The notes under the pieces: model-generated
What the model saw: only the letters and a program-made list of their open reading frames with translations
Told to the model about the DNA's origin: nothing
Database searches by the model: none
Shown here: in pieces, positions 1-10,715 of the stretch
Layout: each line of letters starts with the position of its first letter
Numbering within the stretch: the first letter of the stretch is position 1
DNA from: Hyposmocoma kahamanoa
Taxonomy: Eukaryota; Arthropoda; Insecta; Lepidoptera; Cosmopterigidae
Length of the DNA: 64,000 nt
Direction: 5' to 3'
NCBI RefSeq assembly: GCF_003589595.1
Contig: NW_020653200.1
Span: 6,841,886 to 6,905,885, forward strand
Program-made: the position numbers and the translations under genes

Positions 1-329
1 ACGTGTTTCGCCTCTCCACGAGGCATCCTCAGGGGCTGTTGACTGCTCGACCCTAGGCCGATTTTTGGTGATGGTTTGTGACTATAGTTGCGCTTGTGTT
101 ATTTATTTTATTAATTTTATGCGGAGGGAGTGTGGGATAATTAACTGCATGAAAAAATATTCAATACAAGCGCAGCTATTTTTGCACGATTTAACCTTCA
201 CTTGGTTCGCGGAGTAGCAAATAATTTACTTCCATTTTTATTAACATGGACTTGCGCAACCTGATACATTAATTAATTAGTTAAAACTGGTCTTCATCCA
301 CCATAATTTGCCTTTTTAAAATTTTACAA

Positions 330-490
330 TATCAAGTGACAAGACGAACATATCGTGCTTGGTGTTAAGTAACACGCCTGTCCATAAAAGTTGTGGCGGC
401 ACTCAGAGCTTTAACCCGCTAAGATCTCAGGGGCACTGCTACAGCGTTCTGAGACTTAGGTTGACAAGTCCCATGAAATTTCACCACATT
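330..490 (+). repeat. family A dispersed repeat (CACGCCTGTCC), copy 1
   Basis: Reads AGTGACAAGACGAACATATC, then ACACGCCTGTCCATAAAAGT, CGGCACTCAGAGC and AGATCTCAGGGGCACTGCTA. Four other copies occur in this window, two of them about 250 bp long. Confidence 0.65.
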
Positions 491-1203
491 GAAATTTGAG
501 TACTAAATTTACAGATTACGTTATCTAACTTCATAGTTCTTTCACTTACAAGTAATAAACAGATTGTCAACGATCCTGTAGTTGCTGTTTATCCTATTAC
601 TATCCTACTTTATCAATAAATCTATTTGGAGTACTGATTATGAATTTTTGTCATTTTTAAACATACGTACAGTATGCGGCCGGATAGTAAAAATAGGCCG
701 GACAGGCCGGATAGTTACCGGATATCCGTTTCATCTCTAGTCTAGCTCTAACTTCGACGACCTAATGGTCAATTTTAATCATTTTGTTTTAATCCATTTT
801 ATTAAATTTCACCAACTTCCGCAATTACGATTTTTTTCCAGTACAATGAAATGATCCTTGCATGAAACTGAGTCGAAACAGCACTTAAAAAATTGGTAAT
901 TAATTTTACTAGTTTTTTATGAACAACCTCACATTTGATAAAAAAATTTACTATGCCAAAATTGTTTTCACAAAAAAAACTTAGTGCTTCCTAAGACAGA
1001 TTTCCTGTATCTCCCACGGTTTCGGATTTCGCCATACTGTTCCAGTTAAAATAAAACACACTTTATTACATTGCAGTGCTTGTAGAATTGCCTTCGAAAT
1101 TAATTTTAATTTCATTCGCTTAATATCTGTGTCAATGTAAGATTCTCTAGAATCTAACATTCTCAGACTTATGTAGAGAAAAAAGTAATATAATTTATGG
1201 TTT
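491..1203. other. unassigned AT-rich DNA
   Basis: Only a small cluster of GGCCGGATA motifs at about 676-727 stands out. No coding potential. The first 80 bases of the window are GC-richer and may be the end of an unrecognised repeat. Confidence 0.5.
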
Positions 1204-1272
1204 GAACAAGATTCGAACCATGATCTGCCTCTATTTGCAAATTAATTCTTGAACCGGCCGACCACGGTGGTC
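1204..1272 (-). repeat. tRNA-derived SINE head
   Basis: On the minus strand it reads TGGTCGGCCGG (A-box-like), then GGTTCGAATCT (B box) about 40 bases on. It is not a functional tRNA, because the arms do not pair. The MITE at 1276 interrupts its 5' side. Confidence 0.5.
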
Positions 1273-1275
1273 TTA

Positions 1276-1450
1276 GGGTCGTATTCCAGAACTCTACTTA
1301 ATGCTCAAGTCAGGATTTGAGCAGACTTGAGTATGATTTCAAGCACTGGAAATACGACCCTAATGGCAAGGACTTGAGTACGATTTTCAGTGCTCACTGC
1401 AATACTCAAGTCCTGACTTGAGTATTGAGTAGAGTTCTGGAATACGACTC
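1276..1450. mobile_element. PIF/Harbinger-like foldback MITE
   Basis: A 175-bp element flanked by TTA on both sides (1273-1275, 1451-1453), with ends GGGTCGTATTCCAGAACTCT and its near-perfect inverse. The arms extend about 50 bases with few mismatches. TTA duplication and GGG termini are typical of PIF/Harbinger. It split a tRNA-like SINE. A second, partial GGAAATACGACCCTA occurs in the centre. Confidence 0.75.
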
Positions 1451-2289
1451 TTAATATAGCAGCTCGAAATTTGTATTAATGTAAGAACTGGACGTTAACA
1501 ATCAAATTGGCTTAAAAAGTTTTTCTAAATCGTTTTTCCAGCAACAACCAGGAAGTCATACCGAAACGAATTTTACGGTTCACAAGTAAAAAATTATGTC
1601 TTGTCTTCACACTTAAGGTCGTTTAGGAGGTCGGATATCTCGGGACACAGAAGGTGCAAGTGTCTAGTTTAACTGGTATTAGAGTTCACTTTTCGTATTT
1701 TTCCAAAACTTCTTATAACCTCTAACTTACACCCTGGTCTCAATTTCACTAATACGTTTAATACGAATCTTTTGTGCTACCCGGTTGCTGGACTAGTATT
1801 CAATATTAATTAGTTCCTTAGGAAATGTAACTACTTTGCCGGATTTTCATCTTTCATGTTTTTTTTTCAACCAAAACCAGGTTTCGGGCCCTCTACAGGT
1901 CCCATGGTCACGGTATTAATATACGCGAATGAAATTCGGAAAAATAGTTTAATTTCACAATTGTTACAATTTCATTTGTAACAATTGCGAAAACCTAATA
2001 ACTCGATAATGAGTTCCTTTTACAAAAACCTTCTGACGTTTATTTTTGAGGTCATGACTTGAACTTTCGCTCAGACTTGGTATGCAGAGTTCTTACAAGT
2101 TCAGTTCAGGTTTTGCGTTTCAATACAAGGTGAATATCGGAGAATGGGTGCCAGACAGATTCTCATTGTAAGTTGATTGTCACGTGCTGGGATCAGTGCA
2201 AGCTTTGCGGTATGTTAGGTGGATCATGCTGGACTCTCCTCAGATACTCCTTTTAATTTTTTTAAATTTTTTTCATTAATTGAGTTATA

Positions 2290-2440
2290 GTTATACATAA
2301 TTTGTTATAATTGTTAATACAAATATCGAACGTAAAGAAAAATCTCCGTGCCAGGGCACGTTGTTGTTGGTTGTTCTGGTACCCTACCAGGGTAGGGTAC
2401 CAGAACAAACTAGTGGAGTAATTTCACAAAAACTAAATTA
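2290..2440 (+). repeat. short dispersed repeat with embedded palindromes
   Basis: Its ends (TTGTTAATACAAATATCGAAC and AACTAGTGGAGTAATTTCAC) recur in the same order at 40911-41070 and in inverse order at 4268-4315. Two perfect hairpins occupy the middle (2347-2360 and 2371-2408). Confidence 0.5.
2371..2408. repeat. perfect 18-bp palindrome arms, AG loop
   Basis: The arm TTGTTCTGGTACCCTACC is followed by AG and the exact inverse complement. A smaller hairpin with the same AG centre (CGTGCC AG GGCACG) is at 2347-2360. Confidence 0.9.
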
Positions 2441-2512
2441 ATATCATCATAATAAAACATCATAATATTCATTACAATACTTATACCCTAATTTCTTACA
2501 GAAATGTAAGTG

Positions 2513-2548
2513 TGTGTGTCCAATAAAGAAATAATTATTGGACACACA
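2513..2548. repeat. perfect 14-bp inverted repeat
   Basis: TGTGTGTCCAATAA and TTATTGGACACACA are separated by 8 bases. Confidence 0.9.
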
Positions 2549-3959
2549 GTAACCTTTAATAAGTTAAATTAAATTGTTGTTTGTTACATAAAAATAGATT
2601 ACTACATTAAACCTGCTTTGGTATTTTAATTAGGCTATCTGGTTATATACCCGATGGGTAATAAAGATTTTGTACGCTGTAGATAGTATTTCTTTGGCCA
2701 TTATCCTTTATTTAATTAAAAACACTAATATTAAAGGAATTTACTTAGTAATGTACAGAACTATGCCCTTGTTATGTAGTTCAATTACAATAATCAGATA
2801 TTCACAACTATAATTGTGCCCTTTAGTTCGACTTAAGTCAAGTTTTCAATTTAAAAGTTATATGTAGTTACTTAGCAGTAATATTTATTTATTTATTTTC
2901 GGGAATAACAAACAATTGTACATGGTATGATTACATTCGTTGTGAAATTCTCTAACATAAATACACATACAATCAACAATATTATCCACAAATTACCGTT
3001 AAAATTAAAATTATTGTGTGTGATGGGTAACGCAAAACTAAAACAAGTAAAATGCAAAAAAGAAGTTAGCTTCAATAATAACAGTACTACTTGGTACTTG
3101 GTGTAACGGGCTAGTGTCCGCAACTCGACGTCAAGGCGCCTATTTTGCGTGTATAACAGTAATTAATTTATTGGACCAATAATCGTATTTATGAGCAATT
3201 TTTGCCCATTATCTGACGCGTATAAGTAGTGAATAGATAAAAAAAATAGTTTAGGCGCGCGTTCAGTGTGCATATCTATAGAAGATAGGTCTAATAATAA
3301 GTCTGTAGTGATTCCATGACTGGATCGACTAAGACTTTTTAACGATGGGGCACTAAAGGTATGGTCCCATATAAAAAAATACAAATTTTATTTTTTTCCT
3401 ACTAATATTTAATTATATAATAATATTTAATTAGAATAATAAGATCGGTCGATTGGCATTTTTTTAAAGAGGTATCGTGAAAAAAAATCCAATGTCCGCA
3501 ATATCGCAGATCCGATCCACTGTGCGCAGCAAATTTATGATAAATATAGTGTACCTGCCTGTCCCCAATTACGTCAATTTCTAATATTCTTAAGTGATTT
3601 CCAGAATCCCGAAAAGGTCTGGATCTAAAAAATAATGTCATAAGGCAGTCTCCATTTTCTGTCTATGTTCTTCGAAGAAACTCTACCTATTCCGATTCCT
3701 GATAATAACTTTCTTAAATTTAAAGCAGGTAAATAAAATATGTCAATAATACTAAACAAATCATTCAAACGAACTCGCCGGCATTTGTTCGGCACCGTGC
3801 CGTTTTAAACAGCGGGCAGGAGCGCGCACGTTCTCAATGAACTCCCATTACATACTTCCATCACTCCCACGTACATAGTATTTAACATTTTTCTACAAGG
3901 TTAAAAGAGAAAATGAAAGTTTTTTATAATTATTAAGAGAAAGATAACACTCTACACTA

Positions 3960-4270
3960 GACAGAGAACACTCAGAAAAAAATCCTTCGATCCGGCCGGA
4001 TTCGAACCGACATCTTCTAGCTTACCGTGCCAGACGCTATACCAACTAAGCCACGGAACGAACCAGCGGACCTCACGAATTTTTATATGTGCTTAACGTC
4101 GTGTCTTTGTATTTGGTTTTTCAACGACTTTTTAGTGGTAGCGCCATCTATGAGAAATCTACGAAACATTTATCACCCAGTCAGTACCTGCACAGCTACC
4201 AGTCCTGGCGAGAGATGTCGCTATTCACTGTATTTGAAATTTTTATTGAATTGATATTCAATAATTTTTT
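3960..4270 (-). repeat. tRNA-derived SINE, TGGCTTAGTTGG family
   Basis: The minus strand shows an A box TGGCTTAGTTGG and a B box GGTTCGAATC with CGTGGC...CCGGCCGGA flanks, then a non-tRNA body containing AAAACCAAATACAAAGACAC. The small ORFs at 4027-4274 lie in it and are not genes. A sister copy is at 8205-8372. Confidence 0.7.
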
Positions 4271-4325
4271 GTGAAATTACTCCACTAGTTTGTTATAATT
4301 ATTAATACAAAGATTGAACACTCAT

Positions 4326-7300
4326 AAAAATTTTAAGTAAATTGAAAGTTTTTTTTAAAAGACGGCTAATTAACTGTTGATTTTAGTTAAAATACCAAGG
4401 AAATTCTGTATAAAATATGTCTTACGTACAATCAGGAGCACGTCAAGCTTGACACTTTGTACTTTGGATCCTCCTTATCGTAAACGGCATAAAGTTGGAT
4501 TTGTGAGCTTAAGTGGTAAGCTTGATGAGATCTTCACCCTGTACCTATATTTAACGGAAATAAACTATTTAGTATCAAAAAGATATTTAAAATATTATTT
4601 TTCTCAGAAATACCTACAACATTTTAAAAACTCCATTATCTTTGCATTTTGAAATTGCTGCTTGTGCCTTTTTTTCTTCCGAAAGCAGTACTGGGCAGCC
4701 GTGGCAAACCTTGGCCAGGTGGTAGGTTCTTGGGAAACGTTCGCAGTCGAGCAGTGGAGCAATCGACTCGTAAATATTGAATTAATTATGCCTCGTTAAT
4801 TACGAATTTTTTTATTTTTTCTAGAGACTGAGATACAGATATAGATAGTGGTTTTTAATTTATTAAGGATATTAAACTGAAGATACGTAAATATTAATTT
4901 CGAAAGTTAAATTTCTTTTGTCTACAGTTCTTTCTATACTTAGTTTTTTTTTGTCAATTTTTCCGAAAATTACCTTGTGTGACCCTAAGTCAAATTGTTG
5001 TATCAGTATATCAGTTAGTCAGAACAGAAACATCGGTCCTGTTTTCAATGTCGCGTCGGGATAAAGTTTTAGTTTATATTTTAAAATTTTCGAGATCAAT
5101 AATTTCAAATGAAACTAAACAAAAGCATGAAAAATATTTTGTGATTGTACATTTCATAACGGTTCTATGGTCGTAAACTTTTGCGACCATACCGTGTGAC
5201 CGTGTGACAACCGTGTGACCGTTTTTGCTCTTCGGGCCTATGATATTTGGTATTCTTCGAGAAGATTTATTATTTTTGGGTCTAATTGGACAAACATTTC
5301 TAAAGTTCAGAAAGACAAGCATAGAAGTAAACTGAAATTTTTGATGCCACCTCAAGAAGTGATGCCATTTTGCAATCATTGAGAAAAAATGAGGTGATAT
5401 GATTTGTTTGTTTGAAATGTTCGTTATTTTGATGGTTCTTAGCTAAGTTGACTGGTAATCAGTGCGACGATCCCGAGAATCTTCAGCTCTTAATTCAATT
5501 GTCTATTGGAACTAGAAACTTGAGTTCTGTCACTACTGTAGTCACAAGTGTCTATTGACGACCAGTCTAGAAACATCGGTACTATTACAGAAACAGTTTT
5601 AAAACACCTCGCATTATAAAATTCCCAACCTATGACTTTTGCAACCAGATTACTCGAGAGGCTCTGATGTCATCTGCACAAGACGATCAGGATCTACAGT
5701 GCTATGACAGCTATAAACTCTTAATTTGCACTTAAACTATTATCCTGAGACAAATAGTTTACTTTTGGAACAATTAAAAGCACCAAGAATAGATGGGCAT
5801 ATGTAAAGAGATTGATGAGAGTTGAGGGTTTTCAGAAGTGTGTAGCAGGTCCGTGCCTACCCGGTGGGAGAACGGCGTGGTGATATGTGTGCAAGATGCG
5901 TGCTTTCAAGAAATAACTTTATAAAACAAAAGTTCAATTTCAAATTCAATAAACTTCCCGTGTAAACAATGTTAATGCGTATGTAAATGAATAAATGAGT
6001 TTGGGACCGCTATAAAAGGACAAAATAAAGAAATTCAAATTTCAGCGATTCCCAACGGATTTTAGAAATTGAAAAATTTGAATAAATTTTAGCTAGTACG
6101 TCAGCTCAAGTATTGTTAATAAAGGTAATGTTTTTCGGTTTTTAGTGTGTAGAACTATACAATCCATTATAGGATAATTGCTTTTAAAAAAAATTATTAA
6201 GGTTTGGTACTCTTTTTTAATGTGACAGAAATTTATGTATCCCATTGCAGGAATTAGATACCTAAAACAAATCAAAAATTTTCACAGTGTAATTAAAAAA
6301 TCACTCGAAACTAACTGTAACACTATATATAAATAGAATACCTTAGATGCTATCGTAATTATATTTATACTATCTCGATAATGGTGCGCTGGGCGCTAAT
6401 GTTACTCAAACTGACGTTTCGTCAACTAAATTTTTAATGGCAGGCCAGCCTTCTATTACCTCAACATTGCTAATGGTATGGTTGGTGTAACAAGCTAGTT
6501 TCGCCAACTCTACGTCGTAGCGCAGTATTTTGTGTGAAAGATTGCTAATATTATTAACTCGATTTTTACGTCATAATCTGTCTGGAGATTACTGGCAAGT
6601 TTCGCCTCTTGGTGATTTTTATTGGAGAATTTGTTTGTACAGATGGCAGCAGATCAAGCTACCACGGGGACCATTTCTTGTTGTGCTGTTGACTATATAT
6701 AACAAACACTCATCGTGTATCGGATGATTCCTTAAAAAGCGCTTGTGATTTTCGAAATCATTTTAGTCTACAGCGTTTTAGTAGCAGCAATGGGCCATTT
6801 GCAGATTGTTTGAAAACAAGCAGCCGTCTATTCGCCATTGATATAATTTGATTACACCTTAACCTACATTTCTATGTAGTCTGTAGTCTGAAATAAAAGA
6901 ATCGCAGAAATCAGTCCGTAATGTTTGTTTAAATTTTTCTAATAAAGTTATCGTGCTTTTTATTTAAAGTTTTGTGCTTTAAATAAAAAGCATTATTGTT
7001 TTAGTCAAAATAAGTTTTCTTATGTCTTTAATTCGTTACATTATTTTGTTACTTCAACACATTTAACGATGTTTTTAGGTAATGGAATAAATTTTCGCTC
7101 TGATAATATTTTCACAACGCCGTCAAATTTAATGCCGCTATTAGCTTTAAAAGCATTATAACACAATTTGATGACCCTTTCTGCATTTGTTTGGTTGGTA
7201 GATCTGAAATCAGTTATTTTTATTACCGTTGTTGTTCAAAGCATAAAATATTATGAATAATATTGTTCTAACGTTCGCGTTACCGGTCTTGATTAAGTGG

Positions 7301-8204
7301 TCGTCTATAGCGAGTCAAGATTTCGTAGTTTTTATGACCGAATTAATTATAGCGCCACTTACTGTGTTTGTCTACATTCCAATTTTGGTGTTAGTTATAA
7401 TAGTTATGTGGGTAGGAGCCGGTTCTAAAGTCCGCAGCATTTTGTTATAATATTTTAATGCTTCCGTAGTTTATACTTTTGTTGAAACACTTTACCGTAT
7501 TAATGAGTAGTCATTTGTTCTAGATTTGGGTATTAATTAGCATTAAAATTAGTTGATCCTTGTAGTTTTTGGCCGTCAAGAAACTACTAGTATTTGTAAT
7601 ATTTACTTAACATTTTTATTGGCAACTGTAAATACGAAATCCTGCCACACGTCTGCACTTTAATGCTTTAAATGAAATATTTTTGACAAGTGATATTTAT
7701 GCGTAGATTTTATTAATTTATTAATTTATCGTCGTAACACATTGACTTACAATTATAAGTCAATGTCGTAACATTAAAAATTTACCGCATGAAATTTGAT
7801 TTTTACGCCTGAAAGCAAACGAAAATTAATGTTTCTTCCGCGGTCGATGTCAAGCACATAATAGCTTGAGTCGAGGATGATTTAAATCAAGCTGTAAGTG
7901 AAGTATGAATTATGGACTCTCGGCTAGCTCTCAGCCAGTTCCTATTTAAATATTTCAATTGAATATTTTTTCAACCACAAAGTCATCTAATCTGACTGTG
8001 AAGAAAAATTTAACAGATAATTTGAGAGATAAGTTTAAGGAAATAACATTCTTACACTAGTGTAACGCTACGTACGTACACACGCCAGCACATCATCATT
8101 GACGTATCTTGGTCCGTTGCACTGGAGGCGATTTTCGAACAAAAATGTGTAGTCTGATGTGCCGTTGTCCGTACATTTATGAAAATGTAATTTATTTTAA
8201 TTAT
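4326..8204. other. unassigned intergenic DNA
   Basis: No exon, RNA gene or element is recognised. Short GTGTGACC tandem units occur at about 5196-5222. The small ORFs, including a hydrophobic 65-residue one at 7253-7450, lack support. An 11-bp hairpin (ACATTGACTTA and inverse) is at about 7738-7770. Confidence 0.5.
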
Positions 8205-8372
8205 TAATTCAAAGATCGAACACTCAGAAAAAATTCCGTCGATTCGGCCGGAATTTAGCATACCGTGACAGACGCTATACCAACTAAGCCACGGAACGAA
8301 TCAGCGGACCCTACGAATTTTTCTATGTGCTTGTTGTCGTGTCTTTGTATTTGGTTTTTCAATTTAATTTGG
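8205..8372 (-). repeat. tRNA-derived SINE, second copy with B-box deletion
   Basis: Same wording as the 3960-4270 copy (GATCGAACACTCAGAAAAAA, TACCAACTAAGCCACGGAAC, TTTGTATTTGGTTTTTC), but the segment holding the B box and anticodon-like arm is missing. It could not be transcribed by pol III. Confidence 0.65.
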
Positions 8373-8479
8373 TTTTTCATACTATATTGTATTACATAAT
8401 ATACAACTTCTGCGTACTTGGATAATAAAAATCCGTGGTAGAAACCCGTTTACCTCATGGAGGCAGTCTCAATCTCTGA

Positions 8480-8690
8480 TGTTTGAAAACAAAAAAATAT
8501 ATATTGTAAATGTTGAATGTGTACAAATGTTATTTACAAAAAGCGACCCCTAGAGTTTCCTGCTCATTCTTCTCAGGCAAATCTGCCTTCCGAATGAGCG
8601 ATAGAGTTTAACCAATGTGACGATTTTAAGTGTAATAAGGCTTACCTATGAAATAAAGATTATTTTGATTTTGGTTTATGAACATTTTTA
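8480..8690 (+). repeat. 3' tail of a non-LTR retrotransposon
   Basis: Contains the hairpin CTCATTC...GAATGAG (8563-8598) with an inner AGGCA/TGCCT stem, then AAGTGTAATAAGGCTTACCTA and an AATAAAGATTATTTTGATTTTG tail. I associate this wording with the 3' UTR of abundant lepidopteran LINEs. No coding part is attached. Confidence 0.5.
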
Positions 8691-9314
8691 TCAACGTGTC
8701 TATAACACTAGAAACACTACTCGTTCAGAGATTGTTTTATATTCATCTTCTTCAGCGTCTCATTTCAACACAGTAGGTTTTCAACAAAACAAAGTAGGTT
8801 AGATTTTCAACTACAATTATTGCCTCTTTTGTCCAGAAAAATTACGGTTTTCTCAACCGTTGTCTCAAAAAATTGTTATGAAGTGTGCAAGCGAATATCT
8901 ATGTTAATTTATAACATAGAACACATGTAAAAACTCATATAAATTTTATAAAAATTTACATAAAAATTTCTTCTACATTTTTGTCAATGAACGCATTTGT
9001 TCGGGCTGTCTTTTGATACTTGTCTACGTCAAAGTAACTCATTACATTTAAAATTCATTTGTCATAGTACTTTTAGAGGTCATACATCCTAGGTTGTATC
9101 GGAGTTCGCTTGATCTGGTCCAACGTATATCAGCCCTCACTTGTACTAATATTTCGAGAACACTGTCATAAACTGAAAATTATTCCAAAAAGGCCAAGCA
9201 TTATAATGAACCCACCCGACAGTAAATTAGAATATTATTACAAAGAAAAATTCTTTCGTGTTTTTATGCAATCAATATAGCTTTACTTGAGCTTGTATGT
9301 TTCAAATAATTCAT

Positions 9315-9400
9315 TGGGCCTGCGTGGCCCACTATGACCTAACCCTCTTTTCTTCTTTGAAGAGACTCGTGCCCAGCAGGAGGGCGTTTAATGGGTTGTA
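9315..9400 (+). repeat. lepidopteran SINE/LINE tail fragment
   Basis: GGGCCTGCGTGGCCCACTAT, CCTAACCCTC and GACTCGTGCCCAGCAGGAGG correspond to the GTGGACTATGGCCTAA...GTGCCCAGCAGTGGG tail common in Lepidoptera. Confidence 0.6.
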
Positions 9401-9679
9401 GACGATTTAGATCTCAAGTACTTAGGTACCTAATTAAATAATTAAACTAAATTATATACCTAATTAAGCTATAAACTACAACTAAACTATTTAACCTACC
9501 GATAAATTATTTTTAAAATGTACATGTGAAATTTTGATAACGCCAATTACCGCGACATGGCATCATCACCTGGTCGGAATTTATATTTTTTGAAGTACAT
9601 AATAATTAAAATTTAAATGATTTGACAAGGTGCGTAATCCATTGTAATTTTGAAATTTGTTTGTTTCTAGTACCGACTA

Positions 9680-9905
9680 TGTTTTAGCAACCATATATTA
9701 GCTGGTTGTCGTATTTTTGATAAATATACGGTCATATTTTAGATAGTTGTCGCTCTTTTCTTATGACAAATGTAATATATTTATTATACGATCACATTTT
9801 AGCTGGCTGTGGATCTTTTGCTAAATGGAACAACCATGATATGGCTGGTTACCGTACTTTTAAATGTGCAACCAGATTTTAGCTGGTTGACGTGATTTTG
9901 ATAAT
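9680..9905 (+). repeat. diverged tandem repeat, about five units
   Basis: Units of about 40-60 bases built on a CAACCATATTTTAGCTGGTT core plus GTCGTATTTTTGATAA start near 9687, 9728, 9787, 9830 and 9868. Nothing coding overlaps. Confidence 0.6.
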
Positions 9906-10345
9906 AATTTAATTAATTTTACCATTGTACTGAGAAAACTTTGGGGCATTTCAAGTTTGTGATTACTTAATTGTAGCAGATTTTTGCTAACTATTCTTCA
10001 AAGTGTTTACAAGATGAAAACTCATAAATCATGACCTACGTTGTAATCAGCACCCTCTTCATCCCCGCGGCGTTCCCTCCTCCGGAACTTAACTTTCCTG
10101 CTCGTGGCAAAGCGGTCTAGTATATACGTATAGTTGCGTATATACTCCCACCCTCGCCTCACCCGCTGCGCTGATATTTATAGACCAGGCTATAATAATT
10201 TTATTAATACATTTGCTTTCATGCTATTTTCTGAAGTTATAGTAACGGCAATACTAGATGCGATGCTGAGGGTTTTGTTTGAGGTCCCTTTTATACCATT
10301 TGTAGAAAAGGATCGTCAATCATCCAGTGTCCAAACGTGGCGATG

Positions 10346-10356
10346 CACGGTGATTC
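10346..10356 (+). repeat. Transib 3' terminal inverted repeat
   Basis: CACGGTGATTC directly inside the CGATG duplication; it pairs with the opposite end with one mismatch. Further inward, CATA, GGC and CATAAAT recur in the same order as at the other end. No A-rich nonamer follows at 12 or 23 bases, so this end is the less RSS-like one. Confidence 0.85.
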
Positions 10357-10715
10357 ACGTTCCATACTAAGGCGGTCATAAATACGTAACTCCGAAATTA
10401 TTATTATTTTTTTATTTTATTACGTAAAATATGATTAGGTAAACGTAAATTAATAAAATTATACATTTTAAAAAATATTTGACAATATTTAGGTGTAAAA
10501 ATGTCTCGCAGTAATTTTGTTTTTAGACGATGTATCTAAAACATTTTCTACTGCGACTTTTAATGGTAAAACTGTGTAAATAATGATTATTTGTATTAAC
10601 AATAACCACAAATGAATAAATTAAAACAATAAAAATACATAAAAAAGTTCATTTTACAAAATACAAACAAAACACAAATTATACCAAAATACATTAAATC
10701 TCAACAATATTAACT

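Noticed and set aside
3990..4065. tRNA-like sequence with clear A and B boxes
   Set aside because: Arms do not fold into a cloverleaf and a second copy exists at 8205; it is a SINE head. The same reasoning applies to the heads at 1204, 21230, 32640, 55140 and 56460.
7253..7450. 65-residue hydrophobic ORF, possible small membrane protein
   Set aside because: AT-rich DNA favours hydrophobic chance frames; there is no other support.
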